Positions 43,275 to 55,060 of a stretch of DNA of 64,000 nt are shown here, piece by piece. The stretch covers positions 1,364,001-1,428,000 of the forward strand of contig NC_051117.1 in NCBI RefSeq assembly GCF_014839805.1. Direction: 5' to 3'. A model generated the notes under the pieces. It was not told where the DNA came from, made no database searches, and saw nothing but the letters and a program-made list of their open reading frames with translations. The DNA is from Manduca sexta. Lineage: Eukaryota > Arthropoda > Insecta > Lepidoptera > Sphingidae. Position 1 is the first letter of the stretch, and each line of letters starts with the position of its first letter. Made by a program: the position numbers and the translations under genes.

Positions 43275-43580
43275 AGGGTAGGGCTTCAGATAGAGTATCA
43301 ACTGATAAAAGATGGTTATGCCTCGTCAGTCGACACAATTATGCCGGCCTGTTTGAACACAGACTGATCCCGGACCGCGTCACATATAAGAAAGAAATAA
43401 AGAAATCATTTATTTATGTGAAAACTGTACACAACAATAACAGAACCAGGGAAGTACACCAAAATATACAAAAACAAACAAAAAAATATATGATATATGT
43501 GAATCACTATGGCGGGATTTACACATTGTATACAGTGGTCGCTAGCCGGGCGGATACAGAATATATCCTACTACCAGCAA
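43275..43580 (+). repeat. Dispersed repeat family A, plus copy split by an insertion
   Basis: Parts 43275-43385 (GTCAGTCGACACAATTATGC, GACTGATCCCGGACCGCGTC) and about 43500-43580 (CACTATGGCGGGATTTACAC, GGGCGGATACAGAATATATC) are contiguous in other copies. The 110-115 bp between them is A-rich (AAGAAATAAAGAAATCATTT) and looks like a retroelement 3' end. Confidence 0.7.
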
Positions 43581-43645
43581 CGCAGGACATACCTCTAACT
43601 TTGATGTCCCATCAAGAATATTGGGTTATAGTAAATATTTATTAA

Positions 43646-43942
43646 CTAGCGACCCGCCCCGGCTTCGCACGGGTGCAATGCTGATACTAAATACACTACA
43701 GAAAAAATGTGAACGTTGTATATAAAAACATAGCGGCCCGCTCTGGCTTCGCACGGGTATAACATAACAAAATAACAGTATTTCTCCACTATTTAATGGA
43801 TGTTATTATTATACATATAAACCTTCCTCTTGAATCACTCTATCTATTAAAAAAAAACCGCATCAAAATCCATTGCGTAGTTTTAAAGACTTAAGCATAC
43901 ATAGGGACAGACAAAGCGACTTTGTTTTATACTATGTAGTGA
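43646..43942 (-). mobile_element. Lep1-type non-autonomous Helitron
   Basis: On the minus strand it starts TCACTACATAGTATAAAACA and ends GTGCGAAGCCGGGGCGGGTC followed by GCTAG. The host bases are A before TC and T after CTAG. The 3' hairpin block occurs twice (43650-43672 and 43732-43757), so the element has a duplicated 3' end. It is 297 bp. The ends match the lepidopteran Lep1 Helitron group as I remember it. Confidence 0.85.
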
Positions 43943-46069
43943 TAAGAATTTCTCAAAACTGGAATCAAAGTACAGAGAAAGTTAGTAGTTTTATTTTAAT
44001 ACTGTTATACAATTCCTTATAAACTTGGTTTAACCTTCATCTTAAATTGAACTTTGACAATAGGCTCGATAATTTCCAAGAATGAAACTTGTGTGCATTT
44101 AATAGAATTCAAATTTCAGTATTTATAGAAAGAGGCGAATAGGGAAGTGGGTTATTTATCAAAAATATACAAGGCTAGATCAATTGTGAAGAAGCTTTTA
44201 TTTTTAAAGAGAAGAATGAGTAATGGGAGAAAGATGGAGATATTTTCGATTCGCAAGCTCACTGACTTCTGAAAAGACAAAACTAAATCACACTAGAAGC
44301 ACGGTCATATCATTCGTTTAGTATATAAAATTGATACCCTTACTCTATACTATAATTAAAAATATAATATTCGGTCATTATGAGTCAAATAGAACCGAAG
44401 AAACTAGATACATATCTTTCAATGAGAGCGACAGTAATAGATAATTTTGTGAATTATTGTATACTTCTTGATTTTTCTTCATTTTCGTTTATTTCAATTT
44501 CGTCATTTCGACAGTGAAGAGCCTGGATACGCTTTTTAGGTCTACTGTTCCATTCTTTTTTCCAAAGTATTTCAGACCTTTTTACTTTGGAGGGATTTCA
44601 TTGTCACCTGGGACGGGGAGCACCTTCCCTTCTCAAATCCCTAATCCTTTAGTGTGATGCTGTTAACGTATTTATGATTCTTGTGATTTAATGAGTGTTT
44701 ATGGGTCAATATTACTTGGCATCAACCGAGCTTCTCGTTTCTTTATAAAAAGCTTTAGTATCACAGCAGTACGTTCTAGTTTTGCAATAACATTGTTATT
44801 TACAACAGGTTTAGGTTTACTTTCACCAAGCTTGTTCACGCGTTTGGTTTTCCCATACTTCAAACTTCATTTATGGGAAGTTTCCGGTTTTAGTATAATT
44901 TATCACATTTTTTTTGCCACTAAAACAAGGGCTTCCTTAACTATCGATGACTGACTGAATAATAAGGTTGAATAGCTAAAGCTATTTTTTTATCATCAAC
45001 GTATCTGAAGATAGCTTTAGTTAAGACTAATATCTTATTTATACCAACTTAATTATCGTATAAAATATATTAATACCTTGATATCTTTTCTTAAATTGAA
45101 CTCAATATAAGAAGTTGTAGAGTTCAATATCAAAGTGTCAATTTTAGTTCTGCAGAATTTTTTATATATCTTTTTTGACTATTCTTTGTATTTTTACTTT
45201 TTGACGAAGGTTTTCTTTGCTATGATATCATTGTTGAAATATTTTATTGTTCACAATATATCCAACTCACGTGTTTTCTACGAAACAATTTTGATACTTT
45301 GCAAGTATGCGCACGCGCAACTTTTAACCGCAGATTAAATCTTTTTTTATTGTTCAAAACCGCAAGATTTCTAATTATATAAATAAATAATGTGGCTTGT
45401 GTCGATATAAATAACATGGCAAATGTATTTTGGTGTTGAGATTAATTTTAGATAATGATGGTATTTTCCAAAATTGGTTTGGGTTTAGTCCATTAGAGTT
45501 ATAATTCTCTTTAGACATTTATGTGAATTAAAATGGCGAGTTTGTATGATTTTCACCACGATTAGCATGTCGTACGATTATGTGTACCACGAACGACTTG
45601 TCAATAGCTCCGCCCGCGTGAATGTACTACAATAATAGTAATACTTTTTGAAAACAAGTATCTCCTCAGGATTTTGTTTAGTTATATGCAAAATTTCATC
45701 TAAATCAGTTCAACGGTTAATACACTTTCGCGTGTATAGGGTCATTTATAGAGTTAAATACTTCAAGAGGAATCCATATAGGTTCACACAGTTGTCCATG
45801 TACCTTCTGTCTGCCTTCGTGGTCACGGGGCGGATTGAGATGTTGGTCTTTCGCAAAGTCAAAGTTGCAATATCTACCTACATGTTACAATTATACATTT
45901 TTTTTTAAATTTTACCTGTTGGTGGTCCAAACTACGTAGAATGAGCTCACAGTGTTTTGACATCTGGCAGCCGGTCTTTTGGGTTTCGATTAAAAAACAT
46001 GACGTCAAATAACTATGTATGATGCCCACATTGAAATATAAATTATGTTAATAATAATAATATGAGCTT
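43943..46069. other. AT-rich gene-free stretch
   Basis: Over 2 kb without a supported gene. Weak Helitron-like remnants occur at 45600-45730 (TAGCTCCGCCCGCGTG) and a family K-like CCTTCGTGGTCACGGGGCGG at 45811-45830. Open frames here have no recognisable domain. Confidence 0.45.
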
Positions 46070-46380
46070 TGTATTATATACTATCCCACTGCTGGGCACG
46101 GGCCTCCTCTACTACTGAGAGGGATTAGGCCTTAGTCCACCATATTGCCCTAGTGCGGATTGGTAGACTTCACACACCCTCGAAAATTTGTTATAGGGAA
46201 TTTCTCAGGTATGCAGGTTTCCTCGAGATGTTATTCTTCACCGCTAAAGCAAGCGATAATTCACAAAGAATACACACATAATTTTTTTAGAAAAGTTAAA
46301 GGTGTGTTCTCTTGGGATTTGAACCTGAGGACATACGTCTCGGCAGTCCGTTTCACAACCAACTAGGCTATCGCCGCTTT
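46070..46380 (-). repeat. tRNA-derived SINE (family C), full-length minus copy
   Basis: Left end TATTATATACTATCCCACTG and GGGCACGGGCCTCCTCTACT; middle TATAGGGAATTTCTCAGGTA and ACCGCTAAAGCAAGCGATAA. On the minus strand the head reads GCGGCGATAGCCTAGTTGGT (box A) and AGGTTCAAATCC (box B). Confidence 0.8.
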
Positions 46381-46774
46381 TTTATATGTTAGTAATGTTA
46401 TATAATCGATTACTTATTAAGTCGGGTTGATTTTAATAAACAATTAATCATAGTGTGTTGTTTCCAGTTCGTTGTGTTGCCAAATTTGTCGATTTACCGG
46501 TATTACCGTTTGTACCGACACGTAGTATGTGAATAATTTCTGTGGTTTCCGAATGACACGTAACTGATTTATTATACATGGAATTTGGCTATAGGAAGAG
46601 GACATGTCGTGATTACATGCGTAAGCGCACGTTACCCCAAAAGAGTAGGGGACAGAATACAGAATAGTAGTATGTTATACGGGCCTAATTTATGCATCCA
46701 TAACTTGTTGAATCTGTTTCGACCATATATCGTAATTGACAATATATTCAAGTATTTTTTTTAAATACATATTA

Positions 46775-46975
46775 TAAAACAAACCTTTTCTGTTTGTCTG
46801 TATGTTATCGATTTTTCAAAATCTACTAAACGGATTTTTATGAAATTTGTTATGGAGATAGTTTAAGAGTCTGGGAAGGTTATAGGCTACTTTCTACCCC
46901 AGGAAAATATACAGTGGGACTTTGAACCCGGAAAACTCCTTCACGCGGGCGAAGCCGTGAGCAATAGCTTGTTAG
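46775..46975 (+). mobile_element. Helitron-type element, plus copy
   Basis: Starts near TATTATAAAACAAACCTTTT, includes CTAAACGGATTTTTATGAAA and GGTTATAGGCTACTTTCTAC, and ends CTTCACGCGGGCGAAGCCGT followed by GAGCAATAGCTTGTTA (terminal CTAG mutated). Confidence 0.65.
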
Positions 46976-47259
46976 TAATAAAAGTAGTGGTAAAAGTAAG
47001 CACGGAGTTTCTTTCTGCCTTTCTTCTTTGGGTAGTCATCACTAAGTTAGGTAGGCAGGCGTCCCTCGCCAGTCGATATTATCAACCGTACTCTAATAAC
47101 CATTAGACAAGTCCTGCTCGTGTCCACACAAAAACAAAAATTCTAAACGTTTAACGTATTGTAAAAACAGTATTTTTTTCTATGTAATAAATATTTTTAT
47201 TCCAGTCAACATTCTAATGTTAATTATGAAGCCAATGTTTTTTATACACTTTAATTACA

Positions 47260-47416
47260 TATCGGTTGAAAGACTAATTGACCTAAACGACATTTTTGCG
47301 ACACAAACTTTCATACATATTTTAAATCAGCACTTTTTTCTATGTTTTTTAATCTATTTCAATTTTTTCGAAAAGAAATGTCGTTTAAGCCTTTTTCCCT
47401 CTCAACCGACGATATG
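47260..47416. mobile_element. MITE family D, copy 3
   Basis: Left end ATATCGGTTGAAAGACTAAT, right end TCAACCGACGATAT. The interior includes AAACTTTCATACATATTTTA and GCACTTTTTTCTATG, in the opposite orientation to copies 1 and 5. Confidence 0.8.
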
Positions 47417-49120
47417 GTTTTAATATCCGGGTCATCGTTTTAAACAAAAAAATAAACGTATGCGGTTTCTTTTAACAATAAAATAATAATTGTATATAAT
47501 AAATTGCGGTTGAAATTTAATTAGCAGCACATTATGCGGACTCCTAAGTCGACCTCCTTCGAGAATTTTCTCTTCGACCACACAAGTCACAGGTTCGATG
47601 ACCTTTGATCCTTGCGGTTATACTGAAAAAGTTGTAAATAAAATTGAGAACTAACCGAGAGTAAATTGCGGCAATAATTATTCATATTTATTTTGAAAAA
47701 TATGTTTGTTTGACCTTTTTGGTATGTGGGATATGAATATGACGTCTACAGTCTTATATCCGGGTCGGGCGAAATGTTATGAGCTTTTACATGACTTGTT
47801 TGAGCGGTGAATTTGGCATATTCGTCAAAATATTTGCCCATTTTAAGCAAAGCAATATCAACCTTGTGTTATTTATGTACAAAGTTGATGTTAGATTGTA
47901 CAAAGGACATAAAGGTTAATTCGAAATTAAAGTTTTTTTTTTATATAATTAAACTTTCATATACCTGATATCTAAACCATAAATTATACCAAATAAAGTT
48001 ACAGTAAAACAAAAAAGATAATTTATATATCTACATCTATCTTCGAAAGGGTACGCAGAAGTGCAACAAGGCTACTAATAAGCATTCCGTCTATTGGCAT
48101 ACCTACAGAATTTCTCTTGAAAGACATAGCTGGCAAGATCAAAAGGAAGCAAACCGAATTAACGAAAGACTTGCACCACGCAAGGCCCCAGTAAGCATAA
48201 AGCTTTAGGGTGAGCAGAGACATTTCTAGGGTGAGTTCCGACCGCCCTTACCCCCCTGGCTACATCCATAGTTCCGAATGATGATGCCAAAGACTAATAC
48301 TCAGTTACATATTGGCGTTAAAAAAATGGGATTGGGTTGACAAGGTTATTAGCACTTTGGAAAATTTCACAAAATGAAACGCAACTGCATTTTGCAAGGA
48401 GGCTACACATTTTTCTAGAAGATAGTTGAAGTATTCCAGTAGAAATATATATACAAAAGTCATCCTGCCTTTCCTTATTAGATATAGTAAATTAAAATAA
48501 TTTTACCGACTTTATCTAGGAACTATGGTTCCGATACAAAAACTTTTTTACAAAAGGGAAGCGATAATGTAGCATACATTCTCTTTGCTTGCTATCACGT
48601 ATTTTTTTATTCTAGGAACAGTTTTGCAAGCGCGACTGTGTGCAAAAGTATATAAGCTGTACAGATTGTTATACTATGTGTAGATTTTGTACAGCAATCA
48701 ATCAATCAATCTACACATCAATGTGTTGATTTTGTACAGCATCTACAAATTCGAGTGTAAAGTTAATCAATACTACCCGGATGGGTTGGTGTGATGTTTA
48801 CACTCGTATTGACAAATACATTTTATTTAGGTAGGAATCCTTTAAAATAAATGTCGAAATGAACAAGTCGTTTGGCTGATGGTAAACGGCAACTCATAAA
48901 CAATACTCAAACATTGAAAAGAACGAAACCATTTATTTTTCGTGGAAGCTGTAGAACAGAACGAAGTAGGTACAGTCAGACACAAAAGTATCTGCACAAA
49001 TTTAAAACTTTAAAACGTACAGTCACTTCGCTTTCAGTTTTTTGTTATTTATCTACAATCAAGTAAACCCTTTGTTTATTTCAGTGCAGACAAACCTTAT
49101 CTGAGAAGTTCCCTATAAGA
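47417..49120. other. Gene-free stretch
   Basis: No supported gene. At 48698-48714 there is a short (CAAT)4 tract. At 48750-48812 ATTCGAGTGTAAA and TTTACACTCG form an inverted pair about 40 bp apart. A family I-like piece lies at 48040-48070. Confidence 0.4.
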
Positions 49121-49240
49121 ATTTTGAGGGTGTGTTGTCTACCAGTCCGCACTAGGCCAGCATAGTGGACAAATGCCTAATCCCTTTTAGTAGTAGAGGA
49201 GCCCGTGCACTGCAGTGGAGTAAGTAGTATGTAATAAATC
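49120..49240 (+). repeat. SINE family C, 3' part
   Basis: Has TTTTGAGGGTGTGTTGTCTA, CCGCACTAGGCCAGCATAGT, CTTTTAGTAGTAGAGGAGCC and CAGTGGAGTAAGTAGTATGT. Confidence 0.6.
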
Positions 49241-49499
49241 TGATATATTAGCACGAACCGCTGATATGTTTACTTTGTAATTTTGATGTTTTAATAAGCA
49301 AACGGGAGAACTGATGGTAAGCGAATGGTGAACACTTTTAAGTCTCGTTCAGTGAAGTCATTGCGCTAGAGGGTCACTAAGTATGTTAATATCATAATTA
49401 TGTTTAGGTAGATGTAGTTTACTTTGTGATGCTCCACAATGCAGATCATTTCATCCCATAACATAAGTATAGATCTACTAAACAAGATCACAATGAATT

Positions 49500-49660
49500 A
49501 TTATGTTTACGCGAATGTTAGACTTTGAAATAAAACCATTCTTCTGGATTTTATATTTTTAGTTTTGTATAGAGTAAAAAACATCGGTAGAAAATTATAA
49601 TATAGAAAACCGTGATAAAGTCCGTAAACTAGTTTAATTACAATATCATAATGTCCTCAG
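49500..49660. repeat. Dispersed repeat family K copy
   Basis: Contains TTATGTTTACGCGAATGTTA, GACTTTGAAATAAAACCATT and ACCGTGATAAAGTCCGTAAA. It lies directly beside the large palindrome. Confidence 0.6.
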
Positions 49661-49701
49661 CATTAACGTTTGTTCGTCTAAAGAGGGGCTTGCAATGCTA
49701 C

Positions 49702-50068
49702 TTAAGGCGATACCTCAAGGTCCATTTTCATACATTTTGTTTCGGCTTTAATCTGGGTAACTAAACAAGTATTGGCAAGTAAAGAATTTAAATTCACGTC
49801 TAGTTAGTGATTAGTTCTCGCAGTTGAAAGAAAAATGTAAAAATAATTAATAATCATGGATATTTCGGCCTTTAAAATTTAATATGACGAAATTTTAAAG
49901 GCAGAAATATCCATGATTATTAATTATTTTTACATTTTTCTTTCAACTGCGAGAACTAATCACTAACTAGACGTGAATTTAAATTCTTTACTTGCCAATA
50001 CTTGTTTAGTTACCCAGATTAAAGGCGAAACAAAATGTATGAAAATGGACCTTGAGGTATCGCCTTAA
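49702..50068. mobile_element. Near-perfect 367-bp foldback MITE bordered by TTAA
   Basis: Starts TTAAGGCGATACCTCAAGGT and ends ACCTTGAGGTATCGCCTTAA. The two arms are about 179 bp each with only about two mismatches and a loop of about 9 nt (AATATGACG) near 49887. The ends can be read as TTAA target duplications around GGCGATACC termini. Any transcript crossing it would form a long double-stranded hairpin. Confidence 0.93.
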
Positions 50069-50237
50069 ACACTCATTTTCTTCTGCAGATTGATTTATAA
50101 TCTTCCATCAAAGTAAATAACATAAATTTTGCTTCTACTACTTGATATGGAGAAAGTTGTAAATGCCTGTTATAGGTATATATCAGAATATAACGTTATA
50201 ACAACCCTGTCATAATCAACATAGAAGTGTGTGTGTC

Positions 50238-50541
50238 AATATACAGTGTAATTTTGATATTGCGGTACTAAATAAAACCACATACTCATCTTCACCTATT
50301 GTGCCAAAAATCATCCATAAGTAACGAATATTTTCGCCAAACATCCTGGTTATAGTTTTCTGATTTGTTGATCATGTTGTAGTTTAATGCGAACATGGCG
50401 TGTGTGTGAGTGTATTTCTGACTGAAAGTATGATGTTGTCGCTACGAAGAATTCTCTTAGAGTAGTAGTGGCATTAGGGCGCGTAAAATTAAAATTACTT
50501 TCTATTCATATTTATTTTGTCGAAATGACCCTGTATACTAT
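50238..50541. mobile_element. MITE family L, full-length copy
   Basis: Left end TATACAGTGTAATTTTGATA and right end TGTCGAAATGACCCTGTATA are inverted repeats (core TATACAGGGTCATTT). The interior has AACGAATATTTTCGCCAAAC and CATCCTGGTTATAGTTTT, shared with 9736-10340. Partial copies are at 54095 and 54605. Confidence 0.7.
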
Positions 50542-52495
50542 TGGTGTATTAAATAAATAAATAAATCCTTCAAATGCTTGTATCTTCTGTTGATAGAAAT
50601 AGATAATACCTAAACAGATAGACTGACAAGAGACTGATGCGAAATTGAACTTTATCTACAGCTGTTTATCATCTTTACACGCATTGGCATTATTAGAGAT
50701 AGAAAGCTGGCGATGGAGTCTTCGGTCTCTGGGTAAAAGGTTTTAGATGACCTGGACACCACTAATATAGATTTCATCATTCGCGAGGATTTTAGGTCTA
50801 GAACATATTTTGAAGGTCACTGTAACTAAATCTCCACAGAGATACATAACGTAATTCAAGTAAAGTTGAATTCCAACACGCAATGAAAATACGAGCATTG
50901 TGAAGCATTGAAAGAAGGCGAGTATCCACGAGTCCTCCAAATGGCTACGAATACATTGATCCTTTCATTCACGTAGTAGCGTAAAAAACACGAGCCGCCG
51001 CCGACACGTATTTTACTAAGCTAGGAACTAACACTAGAATTACAAACACAAGCCTCAAATCGAGCTCCGTCTCTGCCCATCATTAAAGCCCTGATCCTCA
51101 TACATAAGATATTATTTACTTATATCCATCTCGCAGTAATGTCGCTTCCGACAGAAAGGGACGGCAACATCTCCCCTCTCGCTCTACGACCTTTCAATTT
51201 TCGTCCGGCTTTCTTATTTAGTTTCTCGCAAATTATCTCCAATTCTTCATATTATTAAACATCCAGGGGAACTAGCCCCGAAGTCGGGCAGGGTCCTAAT
51301 GACGGGGTGGTGGTCAGCGCCCCACACCCCGCGTCCAACACACTTGTTTCTTCTAAAATTTTTCCCCAATCTTTATTTTCTTCGTAGACGTATATAATTA
51401 GAGTTGCGGGTGCGTGTGCGTGTGTGTTAGGGTTGTCTCTTGTTAATGGAAATGTGCTTTTGATGATTTAAATTATTATTTGAACGATCTTTTTTCGAAA
51501 TAGTTATGTGGCCTTTTATGCGGTAAGTTATATTCTTACTGTTACTAAGTTAAAGTCATTCATGTACTAAAATCAAACTGTTTAATCCGCTCTTACACCC
51601 TTTGAATTTATTAAAGTAGTTTGTCTTATAAAACAAATACAATATTCTGAATTTCAAATATTTGTTTTAAGTTTATCTCAGTTTATACAATCTAGAAATG
51701 CTTGTAAGATCAACTTTTGTTTACTTTCGTACAATGATATTCAATTAAGCATTTATTTTACTTATCTGTGTTAGTTTCCCTTAAATTACATTCAAAGTAT
51801 ATTGTCACAATCATCATTCGGATCGAATATATACTTCAGATAAAGCTTATACATTTTGTCATTACAATTATGTTGGAATATGCGAAACGCAATACAAAAA
51901 TACTTATCAATTCTAGTTTTTAAATCTTTTAGTTATAATCATACGTGCTTACACTAAAATTACAATAAAAACACCACAGAAAGATCACCGTTTGTGAAGT
52001 TTCACTAATATTTTATTTTTCTACTTTTTATAACTATATAAAATGTGAAAATTGCGAAAAAACTTCCACTAAGCTCATTTTAATTATAGTTTTAATTGTG
52101 TTGGTCGGCAACCCTAAGGTCCACGCGTGCGGGTGTAGTGTGTGTGGGGCGGTGTAAGTCCGGTTATTAGTTTTCTTGCCAGTTTCGGCTCTCGGATGCT
52201 TTTGTTGGATTTCTATAATTTCGCGAGGAGCGTGGGGTGGCCAGCGAAAAAATCAATAGCGTACTGTGCTTGCGATATAAGTTATGTGGATTAATTAATG
52301 GGGAACGTGTCATTGTTATTTGAATTATTTGTCTTCTGTTTTTCGTACACTTACTGCGTCACTTAATGTTTCTGTAAAAATATTGTCTTATAATGATCGT
52401 AATAGTACAAGCTAAGATCTGTTTATATTTGATCAAGATATAGATATTTCAGCGGACATTTGTAGAATATTGAATGCATGTTTGAAATTTAAAGT
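50542..52495. other. Low-repeat non-coding stretch with GC-richer blocks
   Basis: Almost free of recognisable transposons. Blocks at 51140-51340 (CCGACAGAAAGGGACGGCAA, GGGGTGGTGGTCAGCGCCCC) and 52120-52240 (GTGCGGGTGTAGTGTGTGTG, CGAGGAGCGTGGGGTGGCCA) are richer in G+C than the surroundings but have no open frame. A 65-codon minus frame at 50743-50940 has no domain. Confidence 0.45.
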
Positions 52496-52643
52496 ATATC
52501 GTCGGTTGAAATGCTACTTGTTTTAACCGTCTTTATTATTCGAAAAAAAAAAATTTGGTTTAAAAAAACATAGAAAAAAGTGTTGATTTTAAATTGACTC
52601 AAAAAATTGACGTTTAATCCGATTAGCCTTTAACCGTCGATAT
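52496..52643. mobile_element. MITE family D, copy 4
   Basis: Left end ATATCGTCGGTTGAAATGCT, right end TTAGCCTTTAACCGTCGATA. The interior includes AACATAGAAAAAAGTGTTGA, as in copies 2 and 3. Confidence 0.8.
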
Positions 52644-54020
52644 AAATACTAATATTCAATTAATATAATTAGTGTGATCATATTTAATTGGATAAAAAAA
52701 CTTGATTTAGTTGGCGATCTACAGTGTGAAGGCATAAGTATGACTTACATAAAGTATTTGTAGTGCAAGTTGTATATTTTAGGTTACTTTTGATAAAATA
52801 CCGCATCTCACAATAAACAAGAATATTGCTAAAACAAGCAACATAGAATAAAATGACAATCATTATCAGTCTTACTTATAAACTTGTTTTAGCGTTAAGA
52901 GGTGGTTAAGAATTGCTTAAATAGCTGTCAAAAACATCACGGGTTCCTAGTTTAAAGGCACCTACCTACTTGAGAGGCAAGATGGCGGGTTTTGACTTAC
53001 AGCTGATCGAGTAAAATTGTGTTTTGAGTTTAAATATCATTGTAAAGGTGGGGTACTGTGTTTTTTTATCAAAAATGGATTTCGATAATTATAATTTGCT
53101 CTGATGTAAAGTTCGCTATGTGTTGCTTGGTAACTTATTCATCGTTTTTGTTTTTGAAGTTCAAGTTTTGGAGTAAGAAAAAGTTACGACTGAGCATCGC
53201 TTTGCGAATTTTTTATAAAAGACTGTATGTTAAATAATGATTCTTATTGTCTTTTTTTATAGGGAAACTAACAGATTACAAATAAATACAGTTTTTATTT
53301 ATTAGAGTCAATTATAAGTTTGTAGGAATGTCTGTCTCATTGCTGCGTACAGGCTTCCTATTTTAAAGTTTAGGGCCTGAACATTATGGTTTAAATACTT
53401 AAATTTGAAGCCTTAGTCCACTACGCTGGCCTAGTGCGTGCAGACTTCACATACTTTTAAAATTCGACCTTATACCACAGATTATACCGCCGCTTTTATA
53501 CTTAAACATAATTGACTGTGTTGTACTATAAGTTGAAGTCGAAATTGGATTTTCTAATGTTTTTCTTCCGTGACTCCATATTTATTACGTCACTTATTTC
53601 CTTTGATCAAATTAACCATAAAAAGTCGTAGCATTTTGAAGCAAGTCATCGTAACAATTGATTTTCAACTTAAAAGCAGGTTGACATTAAATAGCTTTTT
53701 GAATAACCTGAGTTTGATGGTTATTGGAGCAAATTTAAAAAGGTAAATTTTATCATACTTTAACTTTTTATGGAACTGTTGCAGTCTCACTAGGTCCTTA
53801 CTTTTCGGGATCAAAGCCCTATATTAATCCTGGACATAGATTTGTGGGCTAAGTTTGTTAAAAACCGGTTCAACAGTTTTTATAACGACAAACTACTTAA
53901 AAAAATTGTGTAGTTGTTTGAAGATTATTTTTTATAAAGAAGGAATGCTTCAAAAACGAATACAATATTTTTATTTTTTCTTTCAAATTCTTCTATAAAA
54001 TGTTTCTAATACTAATAAAG
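52644..54020. other. Gene-free stretch
   Basis: At 53330-53495 there is a decayed SINE family C fragment (GTCCACTACGCTGGCCTAGT). A Helitron-like block is at about 53810-53890 (CGGGATCAAAGCCCTATATT). No coding region. Confidence 0.45.
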
Positions 54021-54021
54021 G

Positions 54022-54085
54022 AGGGTTAAGTATAATCGGGCTATGGCCAGCATTGGACTGCAATGAGCTGATGATGATGATGAAG
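54022..54085 (+). repeat. 3' end of a non-LTR retrotransposon
   Basis: Reads CGGGCTATGGCCAGCATTGG, ACTGCAATGAGCTGATGATG, ATGATGAAG. The (GATGAT)n tail after a GGACTGCAAT block is the usual 3' terminus of a lepidopteran LINE. No coding part remains. Confidence 0.6.
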
Positions 54086-54094
54086 TATAATTTG

Positions 54095-54750
54095 TTATAT
54101 TTATATTGCACTACTAAATAGTACCACATACATATTTTCTTGTAAATAATTAACAATAAATTATTTCAACCGTAGATGTAAAAAAAGGGCAAATTTCGAA
54201 CAAAATAAATTTTATTAAAAATGTAATTTTACTATAAACTACTAGTAAATCACACAGCTATGTTCATCGCCCTCAGTCCTTCGTTTTTAATCTTCATAAC
54301 ACTAGTTTTCAATTTTTAATACAGCCTAGCATAACCCACCTTTATCCCATAGTCGGATAAAAATAGAAAAACATGGTCCTTAGTAATTCCCATACAATAC
54401 CAGTATTAAATACTCATATTTTTATACTTACGTAGAATGGGAAGGAATTAACCGCCTTGTTTTATTTAACCGAATTGAAAACAGCCCGTAGTTCTGTCAT
54501 TGTCCAGTTAGACAAATAAATTGCGGCCGAGGACGGGAGATGGATGGACCGAGGGTTGGTAGGGTGACCACGCGGGGTGTGATGTGCGGATAGTCTCACA
54601 ATTATACAGGGTCATTTTGAAGTTGTGTTACTAAATGACACCATACTTATCTGCTTGGGAATAACACTATAAGTTACTCGAGCCGTAGATGTAAAACTAT
54701 AAAGTGCAAGTTTCGAACAAAATAAATATTAATAAAAGGTAATTTTAATG
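54095..54750. repeat. Two partial family L repeats
   Basis: 54095-54240 and 54605-54750 share a left part (TTGCACTACTAAATAGTACC against TTGTGTTACTAAATGACACC), CGTAGATGTAAAA, and TTTCGAACAAAATAAAT at the right. 54605 has the intact family end TATACAGGGTCATTTTGA. Confidence 0.55.
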
Positions 54751-54902
54751 TATTTGAGACTGTTTATGAGGTAAGCAGTAAAGTTAACTGTACGTGAAGA
54801 GTATTTTTAAAATAATATTATCAAATTGAATTAAATTCTGTATCAGGAAAATAGCAAACAAATTAATAGCTACAAGTTAATTGTTTAGTAATAAAACTAG
54901 TT

Positions 54903-55060
54903 CGACGGTTGTAAGGCTACTTGACTTAAGCGACATGTTTTTTAGAAAAAAATAACTAGTTTAAAAAAATATAGCAACAAGTGCTCATTTTAAATATGTA
55001 TGAAACTTAGTGTCGCAAAAAAATGTCGCTTAAGACAATTAGGCCTTCAACCGTCGATAT
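54903..55060. mobile_element. MITE family D, copy 5 (best preserved)
   Basis: Left end CGACGGTTGTAAGGCTACTT followed by GACTTAAGCGACATGTTTTT. Right end AAAAAATGTCGCTTAAGACA followed by ATTAGGCCTTCAACCGTCGA. Size 158 bp. Confidence 0.85.

Noticed and set aside
50743..50940. 65-codon minus-strand frame with a hydrophobic stretch, considered as a chemoreceptor exon
   Set aside because: No motif of gustatory or odorant receptors, no neighbouring exons and no splice context strong enough to support it.
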